The translations under genes were made by a program, and so were the position numbers. A DNA stretch of 64,000 bases, taken from positions 547,017-611,016 of the forward strand of contig NW_019091455.1 of NCBI RefSeq assembly GCF_001949145.1, read 5' to 3'. The notes beneath the pieces were generated by a model. That model saw only the letters and a list, made by a program, of their open reading frames with translations. It was not told the DNA's origin and did no database searches. The DNA comes from Acanthaster planci. Lineage: Eukaryota > Echinodermata > Asteroidea > Valvatida > Acanthasteridae. Positions within the stretch are counted from its first letter, which is position 1; each line of letters begins with the position of its first letter. Shown here piece after piece: positions 11,339 through 24,690 of the stretch.

Positions 11339-12921
11339 GAAAGCAGGGCGACGCCCGTGTTTGTTTCTAATTTAAGAATCTTTTCAGCCGGGAGAAAACA
11401 GGCAGTTTGCTCAGTTGAAGTCAAGTCCAATCAATCCATCTCAAATCAGACCACAAGTAAGTCCGATAGAAATATCGCAAGAAGTAGATGAACAGGAAAC
11501 ATAATGACAAAACAATTTCAGCAGAAGCCTCTCTAATTTGACCATTTTGGTAAATGACTTGTGACGGACTCATCAAGGCCTTGTCCTGGACTCGACTCTA
11601 ACACTTTTGTCATGGTTTTTATGATTCCGCCAAGTTTGAAGCGCAAAAACAACTTGGAATCCTCTTACTTGAAATGTACTTCATCATCAAAGAAGACAAC
11701 CACGCATATTCTTGATCACTGTCATTTTAATTGAATTCTACAATATTCACGTCATAACTATAACCACATTAAATCCATTGAAGATACGAATAATTATAGT
11801 CATTAATACAATTTTAATCATAAGCTGCGTCAACTCGATCGTTATATACAGAACATCTCGTCACGATTATAATGAACAAACACACAAAGTACCAAGAAAA
11901 CTTAAACTTGTTTGGTCGAACAGTCGTATTAAACAGTATTTTCCAGAGAAAAACCAGAAGGGAAGTTGGATTTTTTCCTCATCTGATCTTTACAAGTTGT
12001 TTCAGAGAGGCACAGAAAATGTTGATTAAAAGTATGCAAAAATTTAGTTCTTAAGCTTTCCAGGGGAAAATCAATCATTCGAACTATACCCCTCCTCAAT
12101 ACGAAAGCTAGTAATTTTGTTCCGCGCTGGGAACAAAACTTGCCGAATTGATGGCATCTAGAGCCTGCTGATTACTACGTGCTGAGACTTCGACAACGAG
12201 AACCAAAATCTTATGTTCATGGCTGTTATCACAAATTTGGGATGAAAAAAAAATGACAGTGGCCATACCACAGATGTGTGTTATTGCAGATGGCCGCAAA
12301 GTGCTGAACAATAGTTTTGAGTAGGCCTACTATTGGAGATAATTATCCTGTAGATCGGTATCTGATTGGTCAGTTCAAAGTGAACTTATTCCGCAACTAT
12401 ATACAATCGTCCCTTGAAAATGTCAGTCGAATTGGCTGATTTGTACAAAGCGGGGAACTTGCTATTCATTGCAGTTGTCTCGATGTGACTATCAATATTT
12501 CATGCGTGATTCCTTTGGGTTTACCATTAAGACTGGAATTCGCCTCTGGGTCGGTTCCAGGCTTTCACTTGTATTGAATTTAGTCGTCATAGCCCAGACC
12601 CAACCACGCGACTGATGCAGCTCCATGCATTTTCTGCTCAGGGTATAAAAAAGCCACATCAAGTTGTCTGGTACATCTGTTTGTCCCGTTCCAAACTGTG
12701 GGAACAGTTTTCAGAAATGATCGCACACAAGCCGAATTTTTGAAAACGTTTCAAAATACAGGGGACTGATTTTCCTGGGCAGATAGATTCATCCGCCAGA
12801 TGGCAGCTGAGAACATCCGGGCAAAGTCTCCATTGACTGACAGCAACATATCTCTAGGATGCCAGTTGTCCTTTGCATACTAACTGTACTTATGACAATA
12901 GCCACATTGGATATTGTATGA

Positions 12922-12927
12922 TTTATT
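12922..12927 (-). terminator. Candidate polyadenylation signal AATAAA for FoxF
   Basis: This is the first AATAAA I found on the minus strand downstream of the FoxF stop, about 770 bases past it. It would give a 3' UTR of roughly 0.8 kb. No other evidence supports its use, and variant signals closer in cannot be excluded. Confidence 0.35.
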
Positions 12928-13696
12928 ATAAATACCAAAACATTGAAAATACAAAAAGACAAGGGCGCTATATACTCATTACAGCGGATTTTCCGAAAAG
13001 AGACTCGGTTCAAACGCTTAAAATGACCTAATGAGATGTTTTCCTCTTTTTTAGCCATCCAAATAAGCACAGTGTTTCCGAATTTACCACCAGGCTTTTA
13101 CGTGCAACTGAAAGTTGGCTCCCATCCCTGCTCGCTCATTTACCTGTACCAGTTTCCGCTGGTACCCGCGCTTGCAATATACTGAAAAACGGAATGAATT
13201 GTTGCACGATTATTGGAGCGCCTGGACTAGATTTTTCAAGAAATGTCTTGTTTTGAAGAAAACGTTTCCGGCCAGTCCTCGTTAAACAAATATATGATGT
13301 TGATACTTTTCGAACCAAAATCTGTCAGATTTTCTTGCTTGTTTTTGACATTCTCGGCAACATCATACTGAAATCACTGCACTCCCTTGCTATGGCAAGG
13401 TCAAACACGTAAAATGTCCATACATTTTGGCACAATCACCTTGATACAGACCGACTGTCTCTTGTCCCTGGTATTCATCCGCCTATTCAAGTCTGCGTGC
13501 TGTCCGAGTTGCAAGATACGTTCACGGGAGCCAGCAAGTATTGCTTCCTTGCCGTACTGGAGGCAGGCTGTACGAGGTGCAATCCCAAGAGAAAGGGTGA
13601 CTACGGTGAGATGAGAAGGGCAGGGCTGGGGCGAGGAGAGCGCTTCCTCCCCCCGTTGCCGCCGTCGCTGCACCCAGCCCCGCGTCCGTTGCTGCG

Positions 13697-13827
13697 TTAA
13701 ATGGCGCACTTGTCGTAATAGTTGCCTTGCATCGTCTGTTGAATCTGCGCGGACATCAGGAATCCCTTCCGGTCGCAGGAATCGTTCATGTCCGATGGAA
13801 TCACGTTCCTCATCCCTTGGAGACTTG
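13697..13827 (-). CDS. FoxF: FoxF coding exon 2 (last 43 residues and stop)
   Basis: A very good 3' splice site (pyrimidine-rich TTTTCTGCTTCTCTTACATTTCAG) lies immediately upstream. The exon opens in phase 1, matching the exon 1 donor, so the split codon becomes GCA (Ala). The peptide is 43 residues and ends in TAA. It shows a scatter of positions shared with the vertebrate FoxF C-terminus: LQG followed by a hydrophobic residue, a CDRK motif followed by G-F, a YY pair and a final C-small-hydrophobic ending. In vertebrate FOXF1 the small second exon likewise starts near an LQG and contains a CDRKEF motif before an ending with CVM (family knowledge). Joined length is 398 + 43 = 441 residues, close to vertebrate FOXF1/FOXF2 lengths. 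The similarity is short and the joining intron is about 23 kb, so the assignment rests on phase, strand, splice-site quality and motif order combined. Confidence 0.85.
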
Positions 13828-13851
13828 CTGAAATGTAAGAGAAGCAGAAAA
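13828..13851 (-). other. FoxF: 3' splice site (acceptor) and polypyrimidine tract of FoxF exon 2
   Basis: The minus strand carries an almost uninterrupted pyrimidine run of about 20 bases ending in CAG, directly in front of the exon 2 reading frame. The phase it sets is the one required by the exon 1 donor. Confidence 0.82.
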
Positions 13852-16800
13852 CACTCGGAATGAAGTGTGACCAAGACAGAAAAGTCTTGCACGTTTCACT
13901 CATCCGCTATTTTTAGTTATAGAAAATGATTCATTGCTTTAGTACGAAAGACACCTTTAGGGGTAATAACTGCTAAGTTGATTGGAAACCTAGATTGTTA
14001 TCAAATCCCAAACCGAACGCGGGTAGCTGGACTTTTCAGTGCATTTGTTGCAAAGATTTGAAACGGGGTTGTGCGAATCAAAGGCAGGGTCCACGTAGAG
14101 CACGGATAGATGTCCATACGAACATTTCGCCAATTCGACCATGCTATTAACAGTTATATCTCGAAAAGTATCGTATTCGTCACACACGAAAGCAGGGTGA
14201 CCCCAGAAAGTGGACTGATCGTGTACAACGGACGAAGGAAACGGAATCCTAATAGTGTTTCGGAGATATTGAATATAAAACGTGAGCTGCTCTCTTGAAT
14301 TAATCGGTCGGTTCAAGTAAAAACACATTGAGTCGATGAGCAGTCTCGGGAGCCGGGTGGCGTGAATTTCTGCCGGACAAAGATGGAGTGGGAAAGGGGT
14401 GACATAAAGAAATGCCCAGCCGTGGAAATGTGAAGGGGGGGGTGCTGACATTATGTGACACTAGGGGCGCTATTTATGATATAGATGTATATCTTGAAAA
14501 TCTTGAACCCAGCATCAAAACAGCGTAAATGTAGGGTTTTTCATTTCCCTCCCTATTTCAGTGTTAATGAGTACATCTGTGGCCGTGGGGAAGTCCGAAA
14601 ACAACCGAAAATCGGCGTAAATGGGTAGGGGGAGCTTGATAAACACAGCCCACCACCCAGTCAAAAGTGGGAGGATAATACCCCCATCCCTCGGGATTTA
14701 CGCTCTTGCGGCTGCCGCACAGCATCTTTAAATTGTTCCCCACTGTCTGGCGTAATCACACCACAAACAAGATGGAATACAGCAGTGTGCTTTGTTCTTA
14801 GCATTTCAATCATAATAATGCGTCTTCCTTCAAAATCCCGTGTTTGTGCTCCTTTAAGCAAGTCCTGTACACATGTGTATACGCTCCACGACTGATCGAC
14901 ACCAAGCCAAGGAGTAGCGATTGAATGTATATTTGATGCTTATTCCGAGTTCCTATGTAATAAAAATTATCCAGGCTTGTATGTAGTGTTCTCACACAAA
15001 CTGGTATCACATTGCTTTACACAGAATGGGAAATTGTAAAGAGAAGTAGGCAAAGGATGAGTTTTCAGCAATGTTTTAAAAGTCAGCAAGGGAAGTTGCG
15101 TGACGGATCTCAAGAGGAAGAGGTCTTATAAGGACCAAGGTAGAGGGAGTTCTTCTTTAAAAGCCTTAAAGTGGTGGCTTCTAACCGCGCAATACACAAG
15201 TCCTCATTCACCGAGCCACTAAAAAGGCCACATTTTCTCCATTGCCGATATTCAACCACGCCCGGCGAGCTGAAAATGACATTTGGAGCAGTTAAATGCA
15301 GTTTTTATTGCCGACTCTCAGCTTTGAATTATGTGCTTGTTTACCACACATTTCGCCTTTTTTTTCAAGAATGCAAAAATGGGCGGTAGATTTATACCGG
15401 AGAATTCCGCTATTAACATTGGAAGCTATTCTCTCACCGGGTCGATTATATGTATATAAAAAAGAACCAATACAAACCCATAGAAAGGTGTTTTGCCAGG
15501 GATACTATTAGGACATATGGGGTGATGTCTGATGAGGCTGTACGTGTACTACTTGGGAGGTGTGAAGGCTTACACGATTTTGAATTTCTTCTTGACGAAA
15601 ACTTTGCTTTAAGTTTGGGTACTCTTTTCAACCGACTGGGCTGTTTTCGTAACCAAAATTCATTAGTCAGGTCGTAATGTGTTTGCACAGTTTAACGAAA
15701 GCCGACTTTCTTTTGTATGAGAAAAGAGGAAAGAAAAAAAAACACGCATTTTGCGCCCATGAACACTAATTTGTAAACAGCGGAAGCAACGAGTTGGTGC
15801 TATCTAAGCACATTCTTGGAGAAGACGCATGCCACTATTAGAGGAAGACAACCTCCACAAATATGGTTCGTGTTGTCCAAAGAAGAACGCCAACCACTTT
15901 AACTTGAAAGGAAAGGGCGACTACTACAGAAACAGACGACGTAAGGTTGAGAGTACGCCCTCCGTTGACACGCTCAGGTCAAAGTCTTATACGAAATGAC
16001 ACTCAAGATGTCTGGACTTAATCCCTGAGCCCGTCTGAAACTGTTTGGTCCAATTATAACATTGATTGGTCCAGAGCCCTTGAATGCCTGGTGACTTTTT
16101 GTCTTCTTTCCTCGGTAATGCATTCATTCAGTGCATTGTGCACATGAAGAGACATGGAGCTACACTTTATTTCATCGCTTTCACTCGGCCCATAGAGGAA
16201 GGACACAGAAGAAGTTGCAACTCAGGCACATCAAAGTGTTCAATGATCATCGCCGCCGAGTCAGACAAATAAGAGAAAACATTCCAAAAAATGCCTGATT
16301 ACTGCTGGCATCTTAGCCGGATAAGCGGGGCCTGTAATATCCTAGCAATACTTGTAGTGTTTTGCTTGCAATTAAATACAAATTATTGCTGTGACCAGGA
16401 AACAGAGAGAGAGAAAAGGCCCTGATATTAGACCTACTTTTGCCATCGTAAAGAAAACTTTTTAAATTGTGATACACTATTCCATTATCCATGCAAAGCT
16501 CGTAATTTTATTCTCCTCCCTCCAATACATCAGTTTTCAAAGACTTGGTACGAATTTGGGCGAAGACTCGCCAACAAAATGTTGACTTTTACTGGAAAGC
16601 TAAGTTCGTAAGTACCAAAATGTGGTATTTGATCACAGGAAGTGATCGTGAAATCTCATAAAATACGCTTTTGTACAAATGCCATCATAAAGATAATTCA
16701 AACAAGACACAATATCTTGTAAACAACGGGGCTATTTTCCCCAAACTAACTCCAGAAGAAAGAGCTCATTTATCAAGGGCAATGACTGCACATATACATT

Positions 16801-18040
16801 TAGGGCACCCAGCGTAATGCAAGCAACTGCGCAAGCATTAAATTTGACGTTGTCATGAGATCATACCAAGCACCAACAAAGGCATGAATATTCAATTTCC
16901 TATACCTCAGTGTACAAAGTTTTAAAGATGCAGGTTACCAGCGACAAATCGCCGCGGCGATAATAGGTACAAAGGGGTTTCGTGGTTACGAAACAGATGG
17001 TGAGTAGCAAGCGTTCGCTGCGCTGTGGCTATGGACATAGTAAATTACTAGGCATGCCAGAAAGTGGTAATTGGCCAGATGTTACAGCCCGGGCAGTCCA
17101 AACTCCTTCTGTGTCCTTCCTCTATGGTGGAAGTAATACAATCTTTATAGAGTATTCTGATATACAGGTGTCGTGTCGATAACGCGTTGAAATGAGAGTA
17201 TTTCCGCTGGATAAAATGCTACAAAAATGGGCATTCAATTAAATAACTTTTCTTAATTGATATTTTCCAACAGGAAATAGCCTGGAAAAAATAATGAAGA
17301 AAAGGGACAAGGAATTCCTCTCTAGGATTTGAACCAAACATAACACACTAACATTCTGCTGCAAAGTCTTCGTATAATATATCAACAGATATCAAGATAT
17401 ATGTTCGTGATGTCAAGATATGTCAACGAACCACGGCAACCACCATGAGCGAATCCTAACGGAACTGCGGCAAGAGAACAAGAAAGGGTAAAACATTTTC
17501 ATCTTTGCTCTTTGCCCAAGTGGAAAACGGAGCAGCACTTGCAGAAAAAAAATACCAAACTGGAATCTCATGATCTGTGTATAAAGCAGTAACATCTACC
17601 CTACCGTCACCCCGAAAAAAGGTCAACATTACTATAAAGAAATGCGAAAAACTCCAAATTCTTTCGAAATACCCCGTGCATGCTCTAAACACCACAGAAT
17701 AAATACTTGACTGCCACCACACTTTGACAGAAGATGTAGCCTCAAGCGTGTGGCCAAGAAACGTTGGAAGGAAATACAACATGGGTCGATTATCACATAC
17801 TTTGAATTCGAGTCTTAAAATATTTTCAATTGTGGTCCTTCCCTGTTCGCAAAACACTTTTCTGTTGGCTTGTTCCATTATATTGCTTTCTTGTGAACCG
17901 CTGGCTTCTGTTTCATGAAAAGAGATGCCTGGACAGCTATTTGGTTGGGGCGAGATACCGTACCCGTTGCATTCAAAACTCGGGGTCTCTATGGCAAAAA
18001 CAAATACGCGCGAGACAATGGTATAATAATTCAAATCTGA

Positions 18041-18185
18041 TTGGACAGCTCCTCATCGTCCGTGAGCATCGCAGACTTTTGTCAGAGATACAAGATGGCG
18101 GAAATTTCGCCGCGCGCGATTGCCGTTTCCGCCTGGGCAACATCGGGGCCAGCTCGACCCGATCACTGGCCGAGCGGTAACCGAC
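18041..18185. promoter_or_regulatory. CpG-rich patch with a YY1-type motif (intronic)
   Basis: CAAGATGGCGG at 18091-18101 matches the YY1 core-promoter consensus and is followed by a TTTCGCCGC E2F-like string and a CGCGCGCG run. The patch is inside the FoxF intron. It could be an alternative or unrelated promoter, or an enhancer; no transcript evidence is available. Confidence 0.3.
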
Positions 18186-20504
18186 TTGACACTCGACACA
18201 GCCACATCATATTTCCCGGCAAATCTCCGTTCCAGATCTAGCAGACGTCCGGGCGCTTGTGTGGGCTAGGGTTTCAACCCTACCACATCATTTTCTCCCT
18301 TAGCTTCCATCGTGGTCGCGGGGCCCGGTGAGGTTGAAGAAATCGAACTGCAGTCATGAGCCTCCACACTTACAGCAAATCCATCCACGGCGAGCTGGAT
18401 GCCATGCCCCACGTCTTGGCAGAACCAGAGACGGAATGTGGAGCAGAAAAATGATCTTTATGCGTTATTTGCACGGCCGATGCGTGCTAACCAGACTGGC
18501 TAGAATGCCACTTTGTGTGTGGCCTTTTTGTCTCGTTCCCCGATAAGTTGGCCATCTGGTTTTTGTCGAGTCAATGCCTAGTTGTTCGTCTTGACCCGCG
18601 CGTACTCAGCCGAGCAAAAAAGCCTGTCAGCTTCACGGCGAAAGCGGTAGCGCTGGAATTTTGTTCCTGCGGTTAAAGAATCGATTCTTTTGGACTCCAA
18701 AAAAAATCGAGAATGACTGTATTGACAGAGAATGGGTTATGACATATCACACCCACGGCGGAACCAGCAGGGAATCACGCGGTGATAGTGTTGTGGCGTT
18801 CCACCAACACATTCCCCATTTCCCAAGGTGCAGAAACGGGTCCCAGAGTGTTACAAGGCCATTGTGGCAAAAGGGTCAACAAATTAGCGACTTCTTGCCA
18901 CTGTTGCAATTGAGTTTGAAGGGGAGGGGGGGGCGGGTGGGAGACAAACATCTAAATCACAACACCGCAAAATCGTTAGAGAATTATTGATGACCCATCA
19001 CACCAGGGCATTCGCGGTTGGGGGGCACCGGTGTTGGGCCTGGGCGGTTTACCGTCGTTTCACGTACCAACTTCGCATGGTAGGCCAGGTTCTCCCCACG
19101 GGAGCGAGACTTTTCTTTTCAGACTTGACGTGACAGCTTTCAGATGCAGTCTCTGATGATTTGAAGTGGCTGTTAGTGGCAGAGGACTTTAAAGGTCCCC
19201 CCGTCCGACCTGACCAATTATTACGAATCCTGGTTGGCGCTAAAAGTTAGGCTTAAAGTCGAATGACGTAACCTCAGGAATTGGATCGCGAAGGGGGTTT
19301 CCCTGCCATCTTGACCGGCTCTACCTTGATGCAACCCAACTGTTATCGAACTCTTTAACACTGTTCAAATGCTGGAAAAAACAACACTTTTAGGTCATTC
19401 AGGGGCGTTCGAAACTCTTCTGTGTATCAAGTAAAACTTTTAAACTCATTTTCCCGTTAGAAGCGCAATGGAAGTTCTTCTGAAATCAAAAAATTGCCAT
19501 CCACAAGATTGAGCATGACCATTTCTGTGAAAATAACCGCGTCTTTATCACAGAGAAGCTGAAAATTCTTTCTTTAATTAATCCATCACTGTCCTTGGAC
19601 CCGATCTAGAAAAAGGCTTGTGGGTTTTTCATGTACATAGGCCTCCATTTGTTCCGTGATATCTTTTAGGTAGAGCATAATTCTAAGAAAGCTTCTTACA
19701 GACAACTTCAAATCTACTATTTATTCTTGTCGATAACTTGTGTGAAAAACCCATGACATTCCTCCTTCTCGCCTTCCACCGTAGAGACTGAAAGTTATCT
19801 CGGAAAACGATCAGGCGCTTGGGCGGGCGCACCGTGCAACGCGACAACGTCAGGAGATAAGACATATAACAATCAGCGGGGAGGCTAAAAATGATGTCAT
19901 GACTAGTTTAAAGGGCCTCTCGAGTCAAAGTAATACCAGCACGATTTCACGAACTGGATGACCCCTGACTTTTTTGAATAGCCCTCCTGCTTAATTAATA
20001 ATCAAGTATGTCTTAAAATGGGTCTCGTGAATCGCACGCCTGCGCAACATGATCCCATGTTTATCTATCGTAATGTTGATGATAACAAGTTTGTTTTTCC
20101 CCCTTTACGAGATATACACTGAGATCAGGATTAACTTTTATTATGAGAATTATAATAAATGATTGAAATTCGAGCGAATGCTTGCATTTGACTTTATTTC
20201 ACACTTCAAACCGGTGCGTTTGCACGCACACAACGCACTGTGACCAAAATGTGTGACGTTGATGATACTCGTCTTGACGTCACAACGCCTTTTTCCTGTT
20301 TTTGTGGGTTTCCTGTTGCAATTACAACGTACCGTAGAGATTTCATTTAAAACAAAGAGGTTTGATTTTTACCGCACCTTATCAGAGGAGCGTGTTTTGC
20401 CCGTCCGTTCGTTTTGTGTTCGCTGAGAGAGCTCGGGGTTACCTTTACGGAGTCGTAAAACTTGTTAAAAAAGAGGAGAAAAAGCGAGCAGTGAAAAGTA
20501 ACAC

Positions 20505-20590
20505 ACGCTCGCCGACAAATTGGACCGGACGGGTAAATTACCGGCGAACAAGCCAGGCCGGGTGCCCTTAATGGGCCCGTGCACCTTAAT
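20505..20590. other. Small GC-rich intronic patch
   Basis: A short CpG-containing segment (around GACGGGTAAATTACCGG and GGGCCCGTGCACC) stands out from AT-rich flanks. It has no coding signature. A cis-regulatory role is possible but untested. Confidence 0.2.
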
Positions 20591-23500
20591 GTGACACCAG
20601 GGAGAGACTCCATAAAACACAGCAAGTGACAAAAGATACAGCAACAGAAAGATGAAGTCGGGTGCAAGGGTATCACCGAAAAAAAAGCCGCCGGGTTAAA
20701 GCGAAAACCCCTCGACAACTTCGTGTTCCGTGTCCTTTCTCTGCGGCGTTATTGTTGTTAGACATACAGACTCTTGTCGAATGTCGACACAAACTAGGTT
20801 ACGAAATGCTGTGTCACTGTGTGATTAACAATTAAAATACGGCATACTGACTGTGGTTTGCTTCATTGAGACAGATTTTTCCTGAAGGTTTTTCGTCTTG
20901 GCATTACAGCGATTTGCAAGAGAAGGCTTCTGTCTTCACCAAATAAGGCACGCTTCGTCTCTGGCAAAGAAATTCAGCCGGGAAAAAGAGCATGTTTTGT
21001 GCATGTGCTCGGGTACATTAACGAAAATTCGCGCCCGCTCCGACTAATGACAGCTTCCAATCTCTCGTCAGGTTCTGCCATGATCCAGGGGAATTGGGCG
21101 ACCGGGAGTGTGAGTCTGGCCGCAGGCGCCTGACGGGCCGTAGACTCCGTAGTGCATGCACCATGTACCAAGGCCCATCGCCGGCAGTCCACGGCCCGGC
21201 TGTATACCGCACAGCCCCCCCCCGTCAGTCAGCACTCACCCAACTCGAATAAGGGGTGAAAAAAGCCTGTTCACCAAATCCCAACTCAATCAAAACCCCA
21301 CCAAAGAAAATCCCAGCCACAGTCAAATAAAACAGAAGTTGAGTTGATCTCCGTGCTAACACCAACACGGGCGATATGAACCATCGACCGGCTCCATGTC
21401 TAAAGGTGTACGAAGGTCTTGTTTGGAGAAGGACGCAGTGACCCCCCCCCCACATAAAAAGTGCGAAAATCTCTGCCAGGTGTCGGCAACGTATTTTCGA
21501 TGGATCCAGTCGCACGGGGTTTTGTTTTTCTGGCCGACCGTAAAAAATATTTTCCCCGTGAGGTCAGATCACGGGCGCGTCTGTCTCGCTCTCTCAACGG
21601 GGCGATTCGCGGTGTGGCAAGGCGTGGGATGGCAGTGTGATGTTCCCTGGAGCCTGCCTGGTCATCTTAACATTACGGCCTGTTGAAGACCTCGTTGAGT
21701 TGTAGAGTGCAGTCAATCCAGCTGACTGGTTGATAATGTACTATGATAATGGGTAAAGGGGTCGCTCCATGACAGTTTTTGTCCATCGGGAAAGCCCGAT
21801 AGACTTTCCGTACACCAATTTTGTTTTTAAGCGCTGAGCAATAGGGAAGTATACGAAGCGTATAAACCCCGTCACAGTTGAGCTGCACAACACGATCCCT
21901 GTACACGCTTCATTGTTCCTACCAAAACCTGCTCATTAGAATCTTTAATGATGCGTGCATGCTCGCCAGAAATAGTAGCCGACTACCCCGGGAATGGCGT
22001 ATGTATACGCCCTGATGCTGAAGAACCAGTACGGAGCAACCTTATTTCCTCTCCGTGTCCTCACAAAATGGTCATTAACACTCCAGGGACCAGTGCCACG
22101 GAGGTGCTTAGCACTGACACGTGATAAGCGCTTCGAAATATGTGCCTACCAGAACCAGGTTACCAGCGAAAACGTCTGTGTATACATGCAGCTTGTGACT
22201 GGTAGTGGTATGCTCTCCTTACTTTTGCTTGGCCTATTTGCCCTTATAGAAACACCACCGTGAAAATGTTCGCAGATACTGACGGCTTCATGTGACTGTG
22301 GTGATCACAGACTTGCTTATAGTTGTGCACACCGAAAATCTTTCTTGACGTGACTCACTGCGGACAAAAAAAATCCTTCCACGAAAAGGGTGACAAACTA
22401 GCCACAATTTCCCCCTCCCCCCCAAAAAAATATGGCACAGGCAGCCACAGGCCCACTCCCACCATGGTTTGGGTAACAAGATCGGAATGGGCAGAACCGG
22501 TGATAATTCCCCCGCGGTATAAGGCCCCGCCAATCAGCTGATTTTTAACGACATCATCCGCCTGACTTGCCTCAACGTAACACACAGAACTGGAGCTCGA
22601 CAAAACACGCATATATAATTGCAAGCACACAGTGAACTGGGCGTGCATCACCGAGTAAAATTTAACATGTCGACTACGACGACAACTGGATGCGTGATCG
22701 TGGTGAACTTTTGCCCTCTCTCGATTTTCCATTGGCCGAGTAAACGCGGTCTATCCAAACCCTCATTGCAGAAACAATAAATAATGGGATATTCAAGGAG
22801 GTTTCACCATAGACTGTAACCAAGATCAGCTCAAGCAGGTTCCCAAACTTCGCCTAGGCCTTACACAGTTCGTCTCGAACAACGCATTTCACTATTGTGT
22901 AGACAATGCCACATCGCAATTTGCAGATTTTCCCCCTAATTATTTTCCCCGACAGCGCTCACGGCACAAAGAGCGTGATAGTTTTTATCTTGGATCAGAA
23001 AGCTGTATACAAATCACACAAAAAAATTACGCATATTGGCAGTCCATTTCCTTGGCATTTACAAGCGCTACCTGACGGGGACTTCTTGAAGTTGGAAATC
23101 TATCCAACACCTTGGCGTAACCATGGAGTCACCTTGGAAGCGAACTGGCAAAAGGTACCGATGTGTGTGGTCGAATACGGAAGGTCCCTTTGCAAACTCT
23201 CGACTTGCCATCCTCGCCATATATACAAAATTGCTTCATTATAACCAGTCAAATCAGAAAACATGTGACGACGGGCCAAATTGTTGCAATCGTGGACAGA
23301 ATACTATTATTAAGAAAAAGTGAAGTATTAAGAAAATTTCTAGTATTAGGAAAAAATTAGACAAGGTTTTCTCACTGAAAGTGGTATGACATTACATCAT
23401 TCTTTAGATTAATTACAGTTTGACCCAAATCCCGACTAATCAGACCATATAAGCTGGCATTTGAAAGTTTTGACAGTGAAGCAAGGCTAGGTAGTAACCG

Positions 23501-24524
23501 TTTGAAGGGAGAGTTGCCTTCTTATAAGAGGACCATTGTCACATTAAGACCACAAACCACACGTCACAGTTGTTGGACAATGTTAATTGGACCCAGCAGT
23601 CCAGTTATTTGGCAAATTGGATTATTTACAAGCATATTATGCCACAAACAATGTTGGTTGGTCACCGTTACTTGTACAAAACTTGGCTATAGGTCAGGAG
23701 TTTAGGGTGTTTGAAGTAAACAGTCAAATCAACACGACATTAACTTTTGAAAATGATGGATTTGCACAGCAAATGAGAAAACTTGATCAGTTCAAAGTAC
23801 AAAACACTCCTCTTAGCTCTCAAACAGGCACTGAAAATCTAACATCTCGTTGTACGTCTTTTAATCACCACATAAAGGAAGACATCAAAATACGTACCAG
23901 GGACAGGCTTTCTCTCAGCCAGGTGCCTAACCAACCCAAGGCTCAACTACCCTCGTAAAAAAAAATGTACCGCTCTCCATGCTCTTGTGTCCCGAGCATA
24001 GTGAACGAAGTGATAATTTGGAGCCCAACCGATCAATTAACAACTGACGACAGTCGAATAGTTTTGGCACGGCCATCCCCCCGGGGCAGGTTTTCTCACC
24101 TGTCAACTTGGCACAGAAAAAAAGATTGGGCCAACTGGGACCATCCCTGAAATCTTGGCGACTAAAGGGGCAAAATACTGTTGTCCTCAGTCCCACATAT
24201 TTTTAGGAGTCTAGTGCAGACAAAAGCCAAACACGCTACAGACACGGAAAACACCCGTAACATCTTGATAAGCGGTCACAAACCGATCTTTGTAATCACT
24301 TATAGAGATGATGCAGCCAAATCTTATAGCCGATGTCATGCGCAGCTAGGTTCAGATGAACTTTCCAAAGACCGTAAATAAAAAAAATGGATGCCGATAT
24401 TTCTTCTAAGGGAAATACAAATGGAAACCAAAGATCAGGTACATTTTTCCGGTAACAGCATAACAACACGGTAAGAGACCCAATAATTCATGCAGGCTCA
24501 AGCGCGCCTTTTTTTTTTTTGCGT

Positions 24525-24690
24525 GCGCAGTGAGGGGTGGTTTGCCGCCTGACTTCGTTGTAGGCAATCACCGCCTGTCGAGCGCCCAGGCGCCAGCCGG
24601 CGGCCAAAGTGTTGAACGATGTATAACACGCAATAATTCCCCCAGCTTTTCCTCGGCTTTTGTTTTGTCAATGAAACAAAATGGCGGAAC
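24525..24690. promoter_or_regulatory. GC-rich intronic patch with a YY1-like motif
   Basis: A GC-rich segment with CAGGCGCCAGCCGGCGGCC is followed about 80 bases later by AAAATGGCGG (24678-24687), a YY1-like core. The surroundings are AT-rich intron. Function is unknown. Confidence 0.25.

Larger units (their letters stand above)
1..12921. other. Non-coding region downstream of FoxF
   Basis: No coding exon is recognisable. Open frames reach at most about 155 codons, overlap one another on both strands and match no family I know. Identifiable content is limited to hairpin or MITE-like elements (24-130, 1013-1247, 10405-10768), a degenerate GGCGAAAT tandem repeat, a GC-rich patch at 5573-5720, a GLI-type 9-mer at 6675-6683 and a tRNA-like relic near 10.95 kb. 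Confidence 0.6.

Noticed and set aside
13401-13892. 163-codon minus-strand frame overlapping FoxF exon 2
   Set aside because: It is in a different frame from the exon that matches the FoxF C-terminus and has no recognisable domain.
17320-17360. GGTTCAAATCC-like T-loop string on the minus strand
   Set aside because: No matching acceptor, D or anticodon arms could be placed around it.
23295-23360. AGTATTA-AGAAAA words repeated several times
   Set aside because: Short AT-rich similarity only, not a defined repeat unit.
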